DNA from: Legionella adelaidensis
GTDB taxonomy: Bacteria > Pseudomonadota > Gammaproteobacteria > Legionellales > Legionellaceae
Reading direction: 5' to 3'
Assembly (NCBI RefSeq): GCF_900637865.1
Contig: NZ_LR134433.1
Coordinates: 1 to 64,000 of the forward strand
DNA length: 64,000 nt
Part shown: positions 34,250 to 43,377 of the stretch, piece by piece
How positions within the stretch are numbered: position 1 is the first letter of the stretch
Layout: every line of letters starts with the position of its first letter
The notes under the pieces: generated by a model
The model's database searches: none
Seen by the model: the letters and a program-made list of their open reading frames with translations, nothing else
What the model was told of the DNA's origin: nothing
Program-made: the position numbers and the translations under genes

Positions 34250-35503
34250 ATGGATTATTCACTCATTTATTTAATACTAGCCATTGCTTTATGTTTTCTC
34301 ATGACTTGGGGGGTCGGTGCAAATGACCTGGCCAACGTTATGAGCACTACCATGGGTTCAAAAGCTATTACGGTAAGACAAGCCATGCTTATCGCCGTTA
34401 TTTTTGAATTTGCAGGCGCCTTTCTCGGCGGAACCGGCGTCACTGAAACCATGCGTGATAAAATTATTAATACGAGTGAACTCACCAATCAACCGCTTAT
34501 TCTCATTGAAGGCATGTTAGGCGTGTTATTGGCTTGTACGATTTGGATGAACCTTGCAAGTTATTTAGGTGTCCCTGTTTCAATTACCAATGCTTTAGTG
34601 GGTTCTATGGTAGGATTTGGTAGTCTTGTTCTGGGAAAAGATGCCATCCATTGGGATCAAGTCTATCACATAGCCATTGGTTGGGTGACTTCACCTCTTA
34701 TTGCTGGAACTACGGCATATTTTTTATTTATTAGTATTCAACAAGCTATTTTTGTAAAAAGTGATCCTTTGGGAAAAGCTAAACTATATATACCTATTTA
34801 TTTATTTCTTATTGGTTCTATCCTTTCTTTTATTACTGTATTCAAAGGATTAAATCATTTTGATATTCATCTTAACCTTAAACAAGATTTGACGGTGACT
34901 TTGGTTACCAGTGTAATTATTACTATTCTCGGCATGATGTTCATTAAACGCATCCCTGAAAAAACAAATATGCGTCGCCGTGAGCGCTTTCTACAAGTCG
35001 AAAAATATTTCGCTGTCCTTATGGCTATGACTGCATGTGCCATGGTATTTGCTCATGGCTCAAATGATGTTGCACTCGCTGTAGGCCCTCTTTCAATAGT
35101 TCATAGTTTGACTTTACACGCAGGCGAAAATATCACGGCTATTAATTATCCAGCATGGATCATCTTGCTTGGTTGTTTTGGGGTTGTCATTGGGCTCTTA
35201 ATGTACGGAAGAAAAGTAATAGAAACAGTAGGAAGTGCCATTACTGCCTTAACCCCTAGTCGTGCTTTTGCTGCAACCCTCTCAGCTGCTACCACAGTGG
35301 TAGTCGCTACCTCTTTGGGAATCCCTGTGTCTGCCACTCAAACACTCGTAGGATCTGTGTTGGGAGTAGGGTTAGCCAGAGGTATCGGTGCTTTAAATTT
35401 AATTGTCATCCGTAATATATTCACTTCCTGGATACTTACTCTTCCAGCTGCCTCCGTATTAACAATCATCTCTTATAAGGTATTGCATTTACTTATTGGA
35501 TAA
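34250..35503 (+). CDS. Low-affinity inorganic phosphate transporter, PiT family
   Basis: A 417-residue membrane protein with the duplicated PHO4 signature: GANDLANVMSTTMGSKAIT near the N-terminus and AHGSNDVALAVGPLS in the second half, plus GIPVSATQTLVGSVLGVGLA. About ten membrane helices are predicted. It should co-transport phosphate and a cation. It is co-transcribed with the DUF47 gene. Confidence 0.94.
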   Translation: MDYSLIYLILAIALCFLMTWGVGANDLANVMSTTMGSKAITVRQAMLIAVIFEFAGAFLGGTGVTETMRDKIINTSELTNQPLILIEGMLGVLLACTIWMNLASYLGVPVSITNALVGSMVGFGSLVLGKDAIHWDQVYHIAIGWVTSPLIAGTTAYFLFISIQQAIFVKSDPLGKAKLYIPIYLFLIGSILSFITVFKGLNHFDIHLNLKQDLTVTLVTSVIITILGMMFIKRIPEKTNMRRRERFLQVEKYFAVLMAMTACAMVFAHGSNDVALAVGPLSIVHSLTLHAGENITAINYPAWIILLGCFGVVIGLLMYGRKVIETVGSAITALTPSRAFAATLSAATTVVVATSLGIPVSATQTLVGSVLGVGLARGIGALNLIVIRNIFTSWILTLPAASVLTIISYKVLHLLIG

Positions 35504-35508
35504 AAAAT

Positions 35509-35543
35509 ATGAATTTATTTTCAGATAATGAAATTAAATTCAT
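35509..35543 (+). terminator. Weak inverted repeat after the phosphate transporter gene
   Basis: ATGAATTTA (35509-35517) and TAAATTCAT (35535-35543) form a 9-bp AT-only stem 5 bp after the transporter stop. No T-run follows, so terminator function is uncertain. Confidence 0.3.
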
Positions 35544-35550
35544 ATAGCGC

Positions 35551-35578
35551 TTGACACACTATATATTTTGATTATAAA
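35551..35578 (+). promoter_or_regulatory. Strong sigma-70-like promoter
   Basis: A perfect -35 TTGACA at 35551-35556 and TATAAA at 35573-35578, spacing 16 bp. Transcription would start near 35585 and run into the 27-codon frame at 35612. It is the best consensus promoter I saw in the window. Confidence 0.6.
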
Positions 35579-35611
35579 TTCAAAATACGCGGATTTTTTG
35601 GATTTGTATTC

Positions 35612-35695
35612 ATGAAAGAAATATTAGCTTTGCTATTTTTAGCCTTTATGGTGATGTTAATGGAATGCCGAGAATGTTTTATTATGAATTTATGA
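35612..35695 (+). CDS. Possible 27-residue hydrophobic peptide
   Basis: ATG at 35612 opens MKEILALLFLAFMVMLMEC, continuing 8 more residues to TGA at 35693. The peptide has a charged start and a 14-residue hydrophobic run ending in Cys, as in small membrane peptides or the signal peptide of entericidin-like small lipoproteins (no separate mature part remains). It lies 34 bp after a near-consensus promoter, but its ribosome binding site is weak (TGGA, 12 nt away). It may be a real micropeptide, a truncated small lipoprotein, or chance. Confidence 0.35.
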   Translation: MKEILALLFLAFMVMLMECRECFIMNL

Positions 35696-35725
35696 ACTCA
35701 AGGCTAGCCCGTCAGGGAATACCAA

Positions 35726-35911
35726 TTAAAACTCTTTCCATATTTCTTCAGATTTGGCTTCTAAATCTGGATTGTCACGGAGAGCAGAAATGCGGGCGTG
35801 CTTTTTAATTTCAGCCAATTGAGATGCGGATTTCTCATGCGTTGCATCATACTCAAAAAGAAATCGATCAAAGGGACTTACATAAGCTTTATCTATATCG
35901 TAACTACTCAC
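35726..35911 (-). CDS. Small uncharacterised protein, conserved-type in Legionellales
   Basis: A 61-residue soluble, charged protein (SSYDIDKAYVSPFDRFLFEY ... ending EEIWKEF). I place the start at GTG 35911, 7 nt after AAGGAAA; an in-frame TTG 15 bp upstream lacks a ribosome binding site and would include it. No membrane segment or catalytic motif. The composition recalls short CBU_0585-type hypothetical proteins of Coxiella/Legionella, from memory only. Its promoter carries the motif shared with eno and the ATP-grasp operon. Confidence 0.65.
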   Translation of the reverse strand: MSSYDIDKAYVSPFDRFLFEYDATHEKSASQLAEIKKHARISALRDNPDLEAKSEEIWKEF

Positions 35912-35936
35912 TTTATTTCCTTTCAATAATATCTAT

Positions 35937-35970
35937 ACAATATACTCTAAAATGCTATTTTTAATCTATC
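35937..35970 (-). promoter_or_regulatory. Shared promoter motif, copy in front of the 61-residue protein gene
   Basis: The minus strand reads ATAGATTAAAAATAGCATTT, then TAGAGTATATTG and TATAGAT, a plausible -10. The predicted transcription start is about 13 nt before the GTG at 35911. It is nearly identical to the eno copy over 20 bp. Confidence 0.55.
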
Positions 35971-36120
35971 TCTCTTGCGCAGAAATAAATACCAACCATT
36001 ACTTTTTTATTATTTAAATCCAAAAAATCAAGCGGTTCCAAAATCACATTTTAATCATCTTGGTATAGTAATTTTATCTACTTTTAATTAAAGTTACATC
36101 ACTATTAAGAGAGAATCAAT

Positions 36121-37101
36121 ATGCCTATTAAAAAAGCAGAACTTCATGTGCATTTAGAAGGGACTATATCCCCTACTTTAGCTAAAATGTTAGCAAAACG
36201 AAATAAACTACAAATTCCTCCTGGTTTAATCAGTGAAGATGGAACCAGTTATTTATATCGCGACTTTTTACATTTTTTAAAAGTATATGACACTTTAGCC
36301 GATCTTATAAAAACCCCTGAAGACTATTATGATGTGACTTTTGAATACCTTAAAGAATTAGCTTTGGAGGATACTATCTATGTTGAAATGATGTATTCAC
36401 CCGATCATGCAGAAAAAACAACAGGAGCTCCTTCCATTAATAATTTGGAAGCAATACAGAAAGCCATTGATGATGCGCAAGAGAAACATGATATTGTCGG
36501 AAGAATTATTTTAACTGCGGTTCGCCATTTTGGACAAGATGCCTCCATTCGAGTCGTTAAAGAGGCGAGCAAAAAATTAGTTCCTTGCGTTACGGGTTTT
36601 GGTTTAGGAGGCGATGAGATCAACTTTCCTCCTAAATTATTCAAAAGGGCATATCAAATGGCCAATGATTTGGGTTTAGAATGCACAGTACACGCTGGTG
36701 AGTTTGCGCCAGCAAGTGGCATGATAGAGGCGATGGAGAATCTCCCTATCAAACGTATAGGCCATGGGGTCCAAAGCATTTATTCGCCTGAAGCTGTAGC
36801 CATGGTTAAAGACCGGGATATTGCTTTAGAAGTATGTCCTTCCAGTAATATTCAATTAGGACTGTTTAAAAACTTTACGGAGCATCCTTTTCCCAAGTTC
36901 CTTGAGGAAGGAGTTAAAATAAGTATTGGTTCCGATGATCCGCCTTTCATGTCTACTACTCTACCCGAAGAATATAAAAGGGTACAAAAAGCTTACCAAT
37001 ATGACGATGCAACTATGAATAGAATCACAGAAATGGCTATTGATTATGCATTTGTGGATGAGCAAACAAAGAAAAAATTAAAAGAGAAAATTAATAATTG
37101 A
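36121..37101 (+). CDS. add: Adenosine deaminase family protein
   Basis: A 326-residue amidohydrolase. ELHVHLEGTISP gives the zinc HxH (His9, His11); CTVHAGEFA gives the third His and catalytic Glu region; RIGHGVQSI the general-base His; and SIGSDDPPFM the final Asp pair. LEVCPSSNIQLG is also typical. It deaminates adenosine (or adenine in close relatives) in purine salvage. The length is normal. A hairpin directly follows the stop codon. Confidence 0.9.
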   Translation: MPIKKAELHVHLEGTISPTLAKMLAKRNKLQIPPGLISEDGTSYLYRDFLHFLKVYDTLADLIKTPEDYYDVTFEYLKELALEDTIYVEMMYSPDHAEKTTGAPSINNLEAIQKAIDDAQEKHDIVGRIILTAVRHFGQDASIRVVKEASKKLVPCVTGFGLGGDEINFPPKLFKRAYQMANDLGLECTVHAGEFAPASGMIEAMENLPIKRIGHGVQSIYSPEAVAMVKDRDIALEVCPSSNIQLGLFKNFTEHPFPKFLEEGVKISIGSDDPPFMSTTLPEEYKRVQKAYQYDDATMNRITEMAIDYAFVDEQTKKKLKEKINN

Positions 37102-37112
37102 CGAAAAATAAA

Positions 37113-37149
37113 TCCAGGTTAAAAATCATAAAAAGAAATTTAACCTGGA
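37113..37149 (+). terminator. Hairpin between adenosine deaminase and SET genes
   Basis: TCCAGGTTAAA (37113-37123) and TTTAACCTGGA (37139-37149) form an exact 11-bp stem with a 15-nt loop. No long T-run follows. The hairpin ends 7 bp before the putative TTG start of the SET gene and covers its ribosome binding region, so it may also limit that gene's translation. Confidence 0.6.
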
Positions 37150-37156
37150 CTATAGT

Positions 37157-38287
37157 TTGATTATTACCTTAACCAATCAAAATAAACATTCGCCTATCCA
37201 TATTATTAAAGTTAATTTAAGAACAAAGTCTTGTCTTCTGGAAGATGGTAAAAGAATTCCTTTGCAAGAAATTATTTCAGAATTCAAACATCCTCTTTTA
37301 ATTTCCTCAACTGTAGACAAAAAACAAACACATTTTGAGTTTGTTTATGACGATCTGTCTACCATGTATCAATGCGCTCTTTTTATCTATTCAACTTTAT
37401 TGCAAGTCGACAAACCCTCCCTTTGTGAATTTAAAATACAGCCTTCATCAAAATTTCACAGAAGTAAGGTTCCAAAACTTCTTTATATTTCTATGGAAAA
37501 AGAAGCAGCGGCGAACCAATGCATTACCATTACTAACTTTAATAAATTAGTTTCCGATCTATCAGGTTTTCCTTTTCAATTTTCAGAAGACGTGTTAATT
37601 GAAACTACGTTGTTTGCTAAAGACCTCCCCCAAAAAATAAACGGCGATATCCTTATTGAAGCAAATCAAGAAATCATGGATATTTTATTGCATCCACCCA
37701 AACCGGATCATAGTGAATTAAGATTATTAAATGCTCATGTTGGCTTCGCAGTGTATGCACGGCGGGATATTGAGAAAGGCGAGCTCATTGGTTTTTATAC
37801 CGGTGTAAAAAAAGCCTCTACACCTAACAATACTCGCTATATGTTTGAATACACTCGTGACTCACTCCATTTAATTTTAGATGCCCATGATTATGGAAAT
37901 ATCACCCGCTTTATTAACCATGCCCCGGATAAACCACCTTCACCTGACTACCAATTTTTATTATCGAATCTCAAAAGCCGTTTTGAGCGTATTAATGGGA
38001 TTGAAGTAGTGCTCTATGAAGCTAAACAACCTATAAAAAAAGGAGAGCAATTACTCATTAATTACGGAAATGAATTTTTTCACCCTAACAATTTAACTTA
38101 CTTTAATAAGCATGGGGATTCATTCAACTCCATCAATCAAAAGAAAAAGCCCGCCAAGCTCCCACTCAATCATATTAAAATTTTTGCAAAATATGGAGTT
38201 AAAGGAGCCCAGCTATACTTGTTACGTCGAGCCATAATTATCTTAATTTCAATTTTGCTATTAATTGGATTAATAAATTATGTTTGA
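37157..38287 (+). CDS. SET-domain protein with C-terminal membrane helix; candidate effector
   Basis: A 376-residue protein read from TTG at 37157; no ATG occurs until residue about 73. Residues 1-180 are unassigned. Residues 195-315 form a SET lysine methyltransferase domain: HVGFAVYARRDIEKGELIGF (AdoMet site), ITRFINHAPDKP (the NHS/NHxC block, here NHA), and IKKGEQLLINYGNEFF with the catalytic Tyr. No post-SET cysteines. Residues 352-376 end in a hydrophobic helix (IIILISILLLIGLINYV), a tail-anchor layout. SET proteins are eukaryote-like and include known Legionella effectors, so secretion is plausible but not shown. Confidence 0.82.
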   Translation: MIITLTNQNKHSPIHIIKVNLRTKSCLLEDGKRIPLQEIISEFKHPLLISSTVDKKQTHFEFVYDDLSTMYQCALFIYSTLLQVDKPSLCEFKIQPSSKFHRSKVPKLLYISMEKEAAANQCITITNFNKLVSDLSGFPFQFSEDVLIETTLFAKDLPQKINGDILIEANQEIMDILLHPPKPDHSELRLLNAHVGFAVYARRDIEKGELIGFYTGVKKASTPNNTRYMFEYTRDSLHLILDAHDYGNITRFINHAPDKPPSPDYQFLLSNLKSRFERINGIEVVLYEAKQPIKKGEQLLINYGNEFFHPNNLTYFNKHGDSFNSINQKKKPAKLPLNHIKIFAKYGVKGAQLYLLRRAIIILISILLLIGLINYV

Positions 38288-38369
38288 GGACTATGGTAGT
38301 TTGAGCAGGACTAAAGTGACGTCACTTTTTTCAACACAATGTGTCTACCAACCGCGGCCGTTTAGAGAG

Positions 38370-38401
38370 GGGAATTTGAGGTTATCGTATCTCAAATTCC
38401 C
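38370..38401. terminator. Bidirectional terminator between SET gene and rpoH
   Basis: GGGAATTTGAG (38370-38380) pairs exactly with CTCAAATTCCC (38391-38401) across a 10-nt loop, between convergent genes. No T-run is present, so efficiency is uncertain. Confidence 0.6.
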
Positions 38402-38471
38402 GCTTACTAATGTGCGCGCGGCTCGGTACTCACTTTCAGAGGAACAGAAACCGCGCGGAAAGCAAATTAGC

Positions 38472-39341
38472 TTATGAGGCGGATGCTTCCATATACTGGC
38501 GCAATTTTTTCATTGCATTTTTTTCTAATTGACGAATACGCTCTGCCGAGACGCCATATTTTTCGGCCAACGCATGTAAAGTGAGGGCTTTTTCATTAGA
38601 TAACCAGCGCTGCTGTAAGATATCTTGGCTACGCTCATCTAACTGATCTAAAGCTATATGTAATTTTTCATGGTTTTGGGTGGTACTATCTTCTTGTTCG
38701 AATAAGTGCGCAGGATCACTATTCTCATCATACAAATAACGCGCAGGTACTAGCTGCTGCGATTGTTCTTCATCTTCTGTGCCAGACGCATCAAAAGAGG
38801 TATCCATAGCATTTAATCTTTGTTCCATTAATAGAACATCTTCACGAGAAACACCAAGGTCCTGAGCCACTGCATCTACTTCTTCATTATTCATCCAACC
38901 CAAACGTTTTTTCATTTGTCGCATATTAAAAAATAACTTACGTTGGGCTTTTGTCGTCGCAATTTTAACGATTCGCCAATTTTGTAGAACAAACTCGTGA
39001 ATTTCGGCTTTAATCCAATGAACAGCAAAAGACACTAAGCGTACGCCCATAGCTGGGTCAAATCGCTTAACTGCTTTCATGAGGCCAATATTACCTTCTT
39101 GGATTAGATCATTGAGAGGTAAACCATAACCTAAATATCCCCTGGCTACCCGAACAACGTAGCGCAAATGTGCCAAAACTAAACGTCTTGCACCTTCGAT
39201 ATCGCCTTCTTCACGAAATCTTCGGGCGCACTCCACTTCCTCTTCGGCAGTAAGCATAGGAATTTGGTTGACACGATAGATATACGCATCAATACTGCCT
39301 ACTGGCAAATTCATTGTTGAAAGTTGCAACTGCAGACTCAT
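38472..39341 (-). CDS. rpoH: RNA polymerase heat-shock sigma factor (sigma-32)
   Basis: A 289-residue sigma factor. Region 1.2/2: [60 protein letters not shown]; the RpoH box is [15 protein letters not shown]; region 4 is [20 protein letters not shown]. The RpoH box separates it from RpoD and RpoS. It directs heat-shock transcription. ftsX-ftsE-ftsY lie upstream on the same strand, the conserved gammaproteobacterial order ftsYEX-rpoH. Confidence 0.96.
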   Translation of the reverse strand: MSLQLQLSTMNLPVGSIDAYIYRVNQIPMLTAEEEVECARRFREEGDIEGARRLVLAHLRYVVRVARGYLGYGLPLNDLIQEGNIGLMKAVKRFDPAMGVRLVSFAVHWIKAEIHEFVLQNWRIVKIATTKAQRKLFFNMRQMKKRLGWMNNEEVDAVAQDLGVSREDVLLMEQRLNAMDTSFDASGTEDEEQSQQLVPARYLYDENSDPAHLFEQEDSTTQNHEKLHIALDQLDERSQDILQQRWLSNEKALTLHALAEKYGVSAERIRQLEKNAMKKLRQYMEASAS

Positions 39342-39401
39342 TTTTTATTCCTCTACTAAAATTAAGAGTACAAAAAAGAAGGTTATCCTAATTATTATAC
39401 A

Positions 39402-40328
39402 TCAATTATAGGGCTCAATAGAAGCAAGTTGTCTCTTAACTGACAGCCTGGCTCCAAGCCAGCCTAGTATGCTTGCTGTAATAAGTAAAATACATCCCTG
39501 AGAAAAGGTAAGTCCTTGTAGCGGGTAATGCATTTGATAGGCTGCGGCTACTTTATTAGCGGCAATACCTAAGCTTAATAAAAAAATATTTACTAGCAAT
39601 ACGGCAACAATAGCCCCGCCCAATCCATACCATATACCTGAATATAAAAAAGGTCTGGTGATAAACGGGTCTGTTGCGCCAATTAATTTTAAAACTTGAA
39701 TTTCTTCATAACGATTTTGAATAGCTAAACGTAAAGTATTTCCAATAATTAGAACGACAGCAATAGCTAATAAAATCATTAGCCCGTCTGCAATCTTCCC
39801 GACAAATCCCAACAGGGCATGTAATCTATTAATCCACTCCATATCTAGCTTGGCTTGATCCACCTGAGGCAATGCGTTTAATTGAGAATATAGTTGTTCG
39901 AGCTTGGCTGGTGAATCGATAGAAATAGCGGGAATAACATCTACTACTGACGGGAGAGGATTTTCAGGTAAAAATTGCATAATATCCTGCATCCCTTCTT
40001 GTTGTTGTAATTCTGCAAGGCCTTCAGAGGGGGACTTTAAGCTGACTTCACCTACACCATTTATTTCCTTTATTTTGGTTAACAATGATAGCTCTTCTTC
40101 GGGAGAAAGGGATTTCAAATACAGAGCTATATGACCGCTTCTTTTCCAGGTGATAGTTAAATTTTCAATATTGGTAGTGAATACAAAAAAAAGAGCGGGT
40201 AATGCCAAGGTTATGGCAATTACAATAATAGTCATAGTGTTTGCCAGAGGTTTGCGGCAAAGAAAATTTAAACTATTCACCGCTGCTTGCATATGACAGG
40301 CAAAATAGGATTTTATGCGCGCTAACAT
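39402..40328 (-). CDS. ftsX: Cell division protein FtsX
   Basis: A 308-residue inner-membrane protein with four helices: one near 30-50 (TMTIIVIAITLALPALFFVF), then a periplasmic domain, then three C-terminal helices with NTLRLAIQNRYEEIQVLKLIG, the signature of FtsX/MacB permeases. With FtsE it activates cell-wall amidases at the septum through EnvC-type activators. It overlaps ftsE by 7 bp. Confidence 0.95.
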   Translation of the reverse strand: MLARIKSYFACHMQAAVNSLNFLCRKPLANTMTIIVIAITLALPALFFVFTTNIENLTITWKRSGHIALYLKSLSPEEELSLLTKIKEINGVGEVSLKSPSEGLAELQQQEGMQDIMQFLPENPLPSVVDVIPAISIDSPAKLEQLYSQLNALPQVDQAKLDMEWINRLHALLGFVGKIADGLMILLAIAVVLIIGNTLRLAIQNRYEEIQVLKLIGATDPFITRPFLYSGIWYGLGGAIVAVLLVNIFLLSLGIAANKVAAAYQMHYPLQGLTFSQGCILLITASILGWLGARLSVKRQLASIEPYN

Positions 40329-40972
40329 ACACGTCCCTCTTTCAACATTACAATGCGATGACGCATACCTGCAATCAACGTGAGGTCATGGGTAGCAACC
40401 ATAACTGCGACGCCTACTTGGTTAAATTGCTCAAATAATTTCATAACTTCAGCCGAAAGGGCCGGATCTAGATTCCCTGTCGGTTCATCAGCTAATAATA
40501 TATTAGGTTTATGAACGACCGCTCGAGCTATTCCGACCCGTTGTTGCTCTCCTCCTGATAAATGCAGGGGCAACATTTTTTCTTTCTTTAATAGTCCAAC
40601 CATATCAAGAGCTGCATGGACACGTTTGTTAATCATTTGTTGGGAGACACCCTGAATTTGTAATGGCAATGCGACATTATCAAAAACGCTGCGGTCATTG
40701 AGCAGATGAGGAGATTGAAAAGTAATACCTAAACTTGAACGATATCCGGCTATATCTTTTGACTTGAGTTGGTTTAAGCGAGTTCCATTTACTATGATTT
40801 GACCGGAGGTTGGCAGTTCCAGCATAGCGATAAGCTTTAACAAGGTACTTTTACCCGCCCCGGAATGGCCGGTAAGAAATACCATTTCACCTTTTTCCAT
40901 AGAAAAATTAACTTGGCTTAATGCCTCAAAGCCGCCAGCATAGCGTTTGCTTACTTGATTAAATGTTATCAT
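40322..40972 (-). CDS. ftsE: Cell division ATP-binding protein FtsE
   Basis: A 216-residue ABC ATPase: Walker A TGHSGAGKSTLLKL, Q-loop TFQSPHLL, signature LSGGEQQRVGIARA, Walker B ILLADEPTGNLD, H-loop ATHD. The N-terminal sequence and the overlap with both ftsX and ftsY identify it as FtsE rather than another LolD-like ATPase. Confidence 0.96.
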   Translation of the reverse strand: MITFNQVSKRYAGGFEALSQVNFSMEKGEMVFLTGHSGAGKSTLLKLIAMLELPTSGQIIVNGTRLNQLKSKDIAGYRSSLGITFQSPHLLNDRSVFDNVALPLQIQGVSQQMINKRVHAALDMVGLLKKEKMLPLHLSGGEQQRVGIARAVVHKPNILLADEPTGNLDPALSAEVMKLFEQFNQVGVAVMVATHDLTLIAGMRHRIVMLKEGRVC

Positions 40973-41990
40973 CGAATATTACGTTAACAAATTGTGTTGG
41001 GTCAAAGAGGCGCAAATCATCAATACCTTCACCTACTCCTATATACCGAAATGGTATCTCTAATTCACTAGCAATAGCAAACAGTATTCCACCTTTCGCA
41101 GTACCATCTAATTTAGTCATCGTAATGCCTGTGACATCAACTGCTTCATTAAACTGTCTTGCTTGGTTAAGCGCATTTTGACCAATACTTGCGTCCAGGA
41201 CAAGCATAACTTCATGCGGCGCTTTAGCATCTATTTTTTGAATAACACGCTTAACCTTTTTTAATTCTTCCATTAGATTTTGCTGGGTATGCAATCGTCC
41301 TGCCGTATCCGCAATTAATACGTCTATCCCTTTGGCTTTAGCCGACTGAAATGCATCATAAATAACTGACGCACTATCTGCACCAGAGTGTTGCGAAATC
41401 ACTGGTATTTGGTTACGGCTTCCCCATTCTTGTAGTTGTTCTACGGCAGCTGCCCTAAACGTATCGCCCGCCGCGAGCATTACTTTTTTTCCTTGTTTTT
41501 GATATTGCTTTGCCAATTTACCAATTGTGGTAGTTTTACCAGCACCATTTATACCAACCATGAGAATGACAAATGGCGATTTATCTTCGGTAGATAGCTC
41601 CAATGGTTTACCTTGCACGGATAAAATCTGTAATAAATGATTTTTTAAAGCAGCAAAAACTGTTTCACCGTCACTTAATTGATGCCGAGCTAAACCCGCT
41701 TTCAATTCTTGGATAATCTTATTAGTCGTCTCTATGCCTACGTCTGCACTTAAAAGAAGGGTTTCTAATTCTTCTAAAATAGCGGCATCGATTTCTTTTT
41801 TACCCAAAAGTAAACGCCCAACCCCCTCTCCTAACTGATGACGCGTTTTGGTCAAGCCTTGTTTAAATCGCGATAAAAAGCCAGGCTTTTTTTCTTGTTG
41901 CTCCGGGGTATCTTCAACAGCAGCACTCTCGTTTGCTACTCTTTCCGAACTCTCTTCTGAATCTTTGTTTCGTTTAAACCAGTTAATCAT
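40959..41990 (-). CDS. ftsY: Signal recognition particle receptor FtsY
   Basis: A 343-residue SRP GTPase. A short acidic N-terminal segment (EESSERVANESAAVEDTPEQ) precedes the NG domain: GINGAGKTTTIGKLA (G1), AGDTFRAAAVEQLQ, IADTAGRLHTQQNLMEEL, TKLDGTAKGG and FIGVGEGIDDL-like RYIGVGEGIDDLRLF. It docks SRP-bound ribosomes at the inner membrane. First gene of the ftsYEX operon. Confidence 0.96.
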   Translation of the reverse strand: MINWFKRNKDSEESSERVANESAAVEDTPEQQEKKPGFLSRFKQGLTKTRHQLGEGVGRLLLGKKEIDAAILEELETLLLSADVGIETTNKIIQELKAGLARHQLSDGETVFAALKNHLLQILSVQGKPLELSTEDKSPFVILMVGINGAGKTTTIGKLAKQYQKQGKKVMLAAGDTFRAAAVEQLQEWGSRNQIPVISQHSGADSASVIYDAFQSAKAKGIDVLIADTAGRLHTQQNLMEELKKVKRVIQKIDAKAPHEVMLVLDASIGQNALNQARQFNEAVDVTGITMTKLDGTAKGGILFAIASELEIPFRYIGVGEGIDDLRLFDPTQFVNVIFDDNI

Positions 41991-42049
41991 AGGTATACAA
42001 AATGAATGAAATGTGAAATTCTATCACTTTTTCTTAACCGAGGTGTATC

Positions 42050-43375
42050 ATGCGTGCTGTGTTAATTTCATTATTAACACTGTTTACCTTTACGGTATAC
42101 AGCCAAACTCACGAATTTACCTTAGATAATGGTCTTAAGATTATTGTAAAAGAAGACCATCGGGCGCCAGTGGCTGTTTCTATGGTTTGGTATAATGTAG
42201 GTTCAGCCGATGAAAAAGGAGGCTTTACCGGCCTTTCGCATGTATTGGAACACCTCATGTTTAAAGGCACGCCTAACTATCCTGTGGGCGTATTCTCTAA
42301 AATCGTTGCTTCCTTAGGAGGCCAGGAGAATGCTTTTACTAATAATGACTACACCGCTTATTATGAAAAAATAGCAACCCCACATCTTGCCACCAGTTTT
42401 GCTTTAGAAGCCGACCGTATGCAAAACCTCCTGCTGGATAAAGAAGAATTTGCCCATGAAATCAAGGTAATCCAGGAAGAAAGACGATTACGAACAGATG
42501 ACAATCCCCAAGCGCTTACATTTGAGCGATTTTTGGCTACTGCTCACTTGGCATCTCCTTATCACCATCCGGTTATTGGTTGGATGAGTGATTTAGAGCA
42601 TACAACTGTAGAAGACGCAAAAGACTGGTATCAAAAATATTACTCCCCTAATAATGCAACTTTGGTAGTGGTAGGAGATGTCAATCCACAAGAAGTTTAT
42701 AAATTAGCTAAAAAATATTTTGGCCCTATCGGTTCGCATGCGCTGCCGCTTCGAAAACCACAGGAAGAACCGCCTGCCTATGGAAAGAAGAGTGTGATCG
42801 TAAAAGCCCCGGCGCAAGTCCCTCTATTGCTTTTGGGTTATACTGTCCCTTCTGTAAAAACTACAGATGAGAAAAATGCACTTGACCCCTATGTTTTAGA
42901 GGTCATCGGTAGCATCCTGGATGCAGGAGATAGCGGAAGGGTAAGTCAAAACCTTATTCGCGGTAAACACATAGCAAGTACCGTAGATGTCTATTACAAC
43001 CTATACGCACGGTATCAAACCCAATTTATTATATATGGCTCACCCAGCCAACATCACTCTATAGCAGAGGTTAAACAAGGTATTTTCGATGAACTGAACC
43101 GTTTAAAAGATGAAAAAGTTAGTAATGAAGAATTGATGCGTGTAAAAACACAGATAATTGCTCAAAAAATATTTGAAAGAGATTCTATTTTTGAACAAGC
43201 AATGGAATTAGGTATGTTACAAACAGTCGGATTAGGCTGGCAAACCGCCGATAAATATGTAGAAAAAATAAATAGCGTTACCCCTGAGCAAATCCAATCT
43301 GTTGCTAAACGCTATTTTAATGAAAACTCTTTAACCGAAGCAGAACTGATTCCTCAAGGACAACAAAAGGCATAA
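42050..43375 (+). CDS. M16 zinc peptidase, catalytic subunit
   Basis: A 441-residue periplasmic protease with a signal peptide (LISLLTLFTFTVYSQT). The inverted zinc motif is complete, LSHVLEHLMFKG (HxxEH), with downstream Glu in HEIKVIQEERRLRTDD. It is divergent from ftsY and 2 bp from a second M16 gene lacking the zinc site, the usual active/inactive heterodimer. In L. pneumophila this pair also precedes rsmD and dotD. The physiological substrate is unknown. Confidence 0.92.
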   Translation: MRAVLISLLTLFTFTVYSQTHEFTLDNGLKIIVKEDHRAPVAVSMVWYNVGSADEKGGFTGLSHVLEHLMFKGTPNYPVGVFSKIVASLGGQENAFTNNDYTAYYEKIATPHLATSFALEADRMQNLLLDKEEFAHEIKVIQEERRLRTDDNPQALTFERFLATAHLASPYHHPVIGWMSDLEHTTVEDAKDWYQKYYSPNNATLVVVGDVNPQEVYKLAKKYFGPIGSHALPLRKPQEEPPAYGKKSVIVKAPAQVPLLLLGYTVPSVKTTDEKNALDPYVLEVIGSILDAGDSGRVSQNLIRGKHIASTVDVYYNLYARYQTQFIIYGSPSQHHSIAEVKQGIFDELNRLKDEKVSNEELMRVKTQIIAQKIFERDSIFEQAMELGMLQTVGLGWQTADKYVEKINSVTPEQIQSVAKRYFNENSLTEAELIPQGQQKA

Positions 43376-43377
43376 GT

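Noticed and set aside
38280-38477. 65-codon plus-strand frame between the SET gene and rpoH
   Set aside because: It runs through the terminator hairpin, overlaps the rpoH stop and has no ribosome binding site or protein-like pattern.
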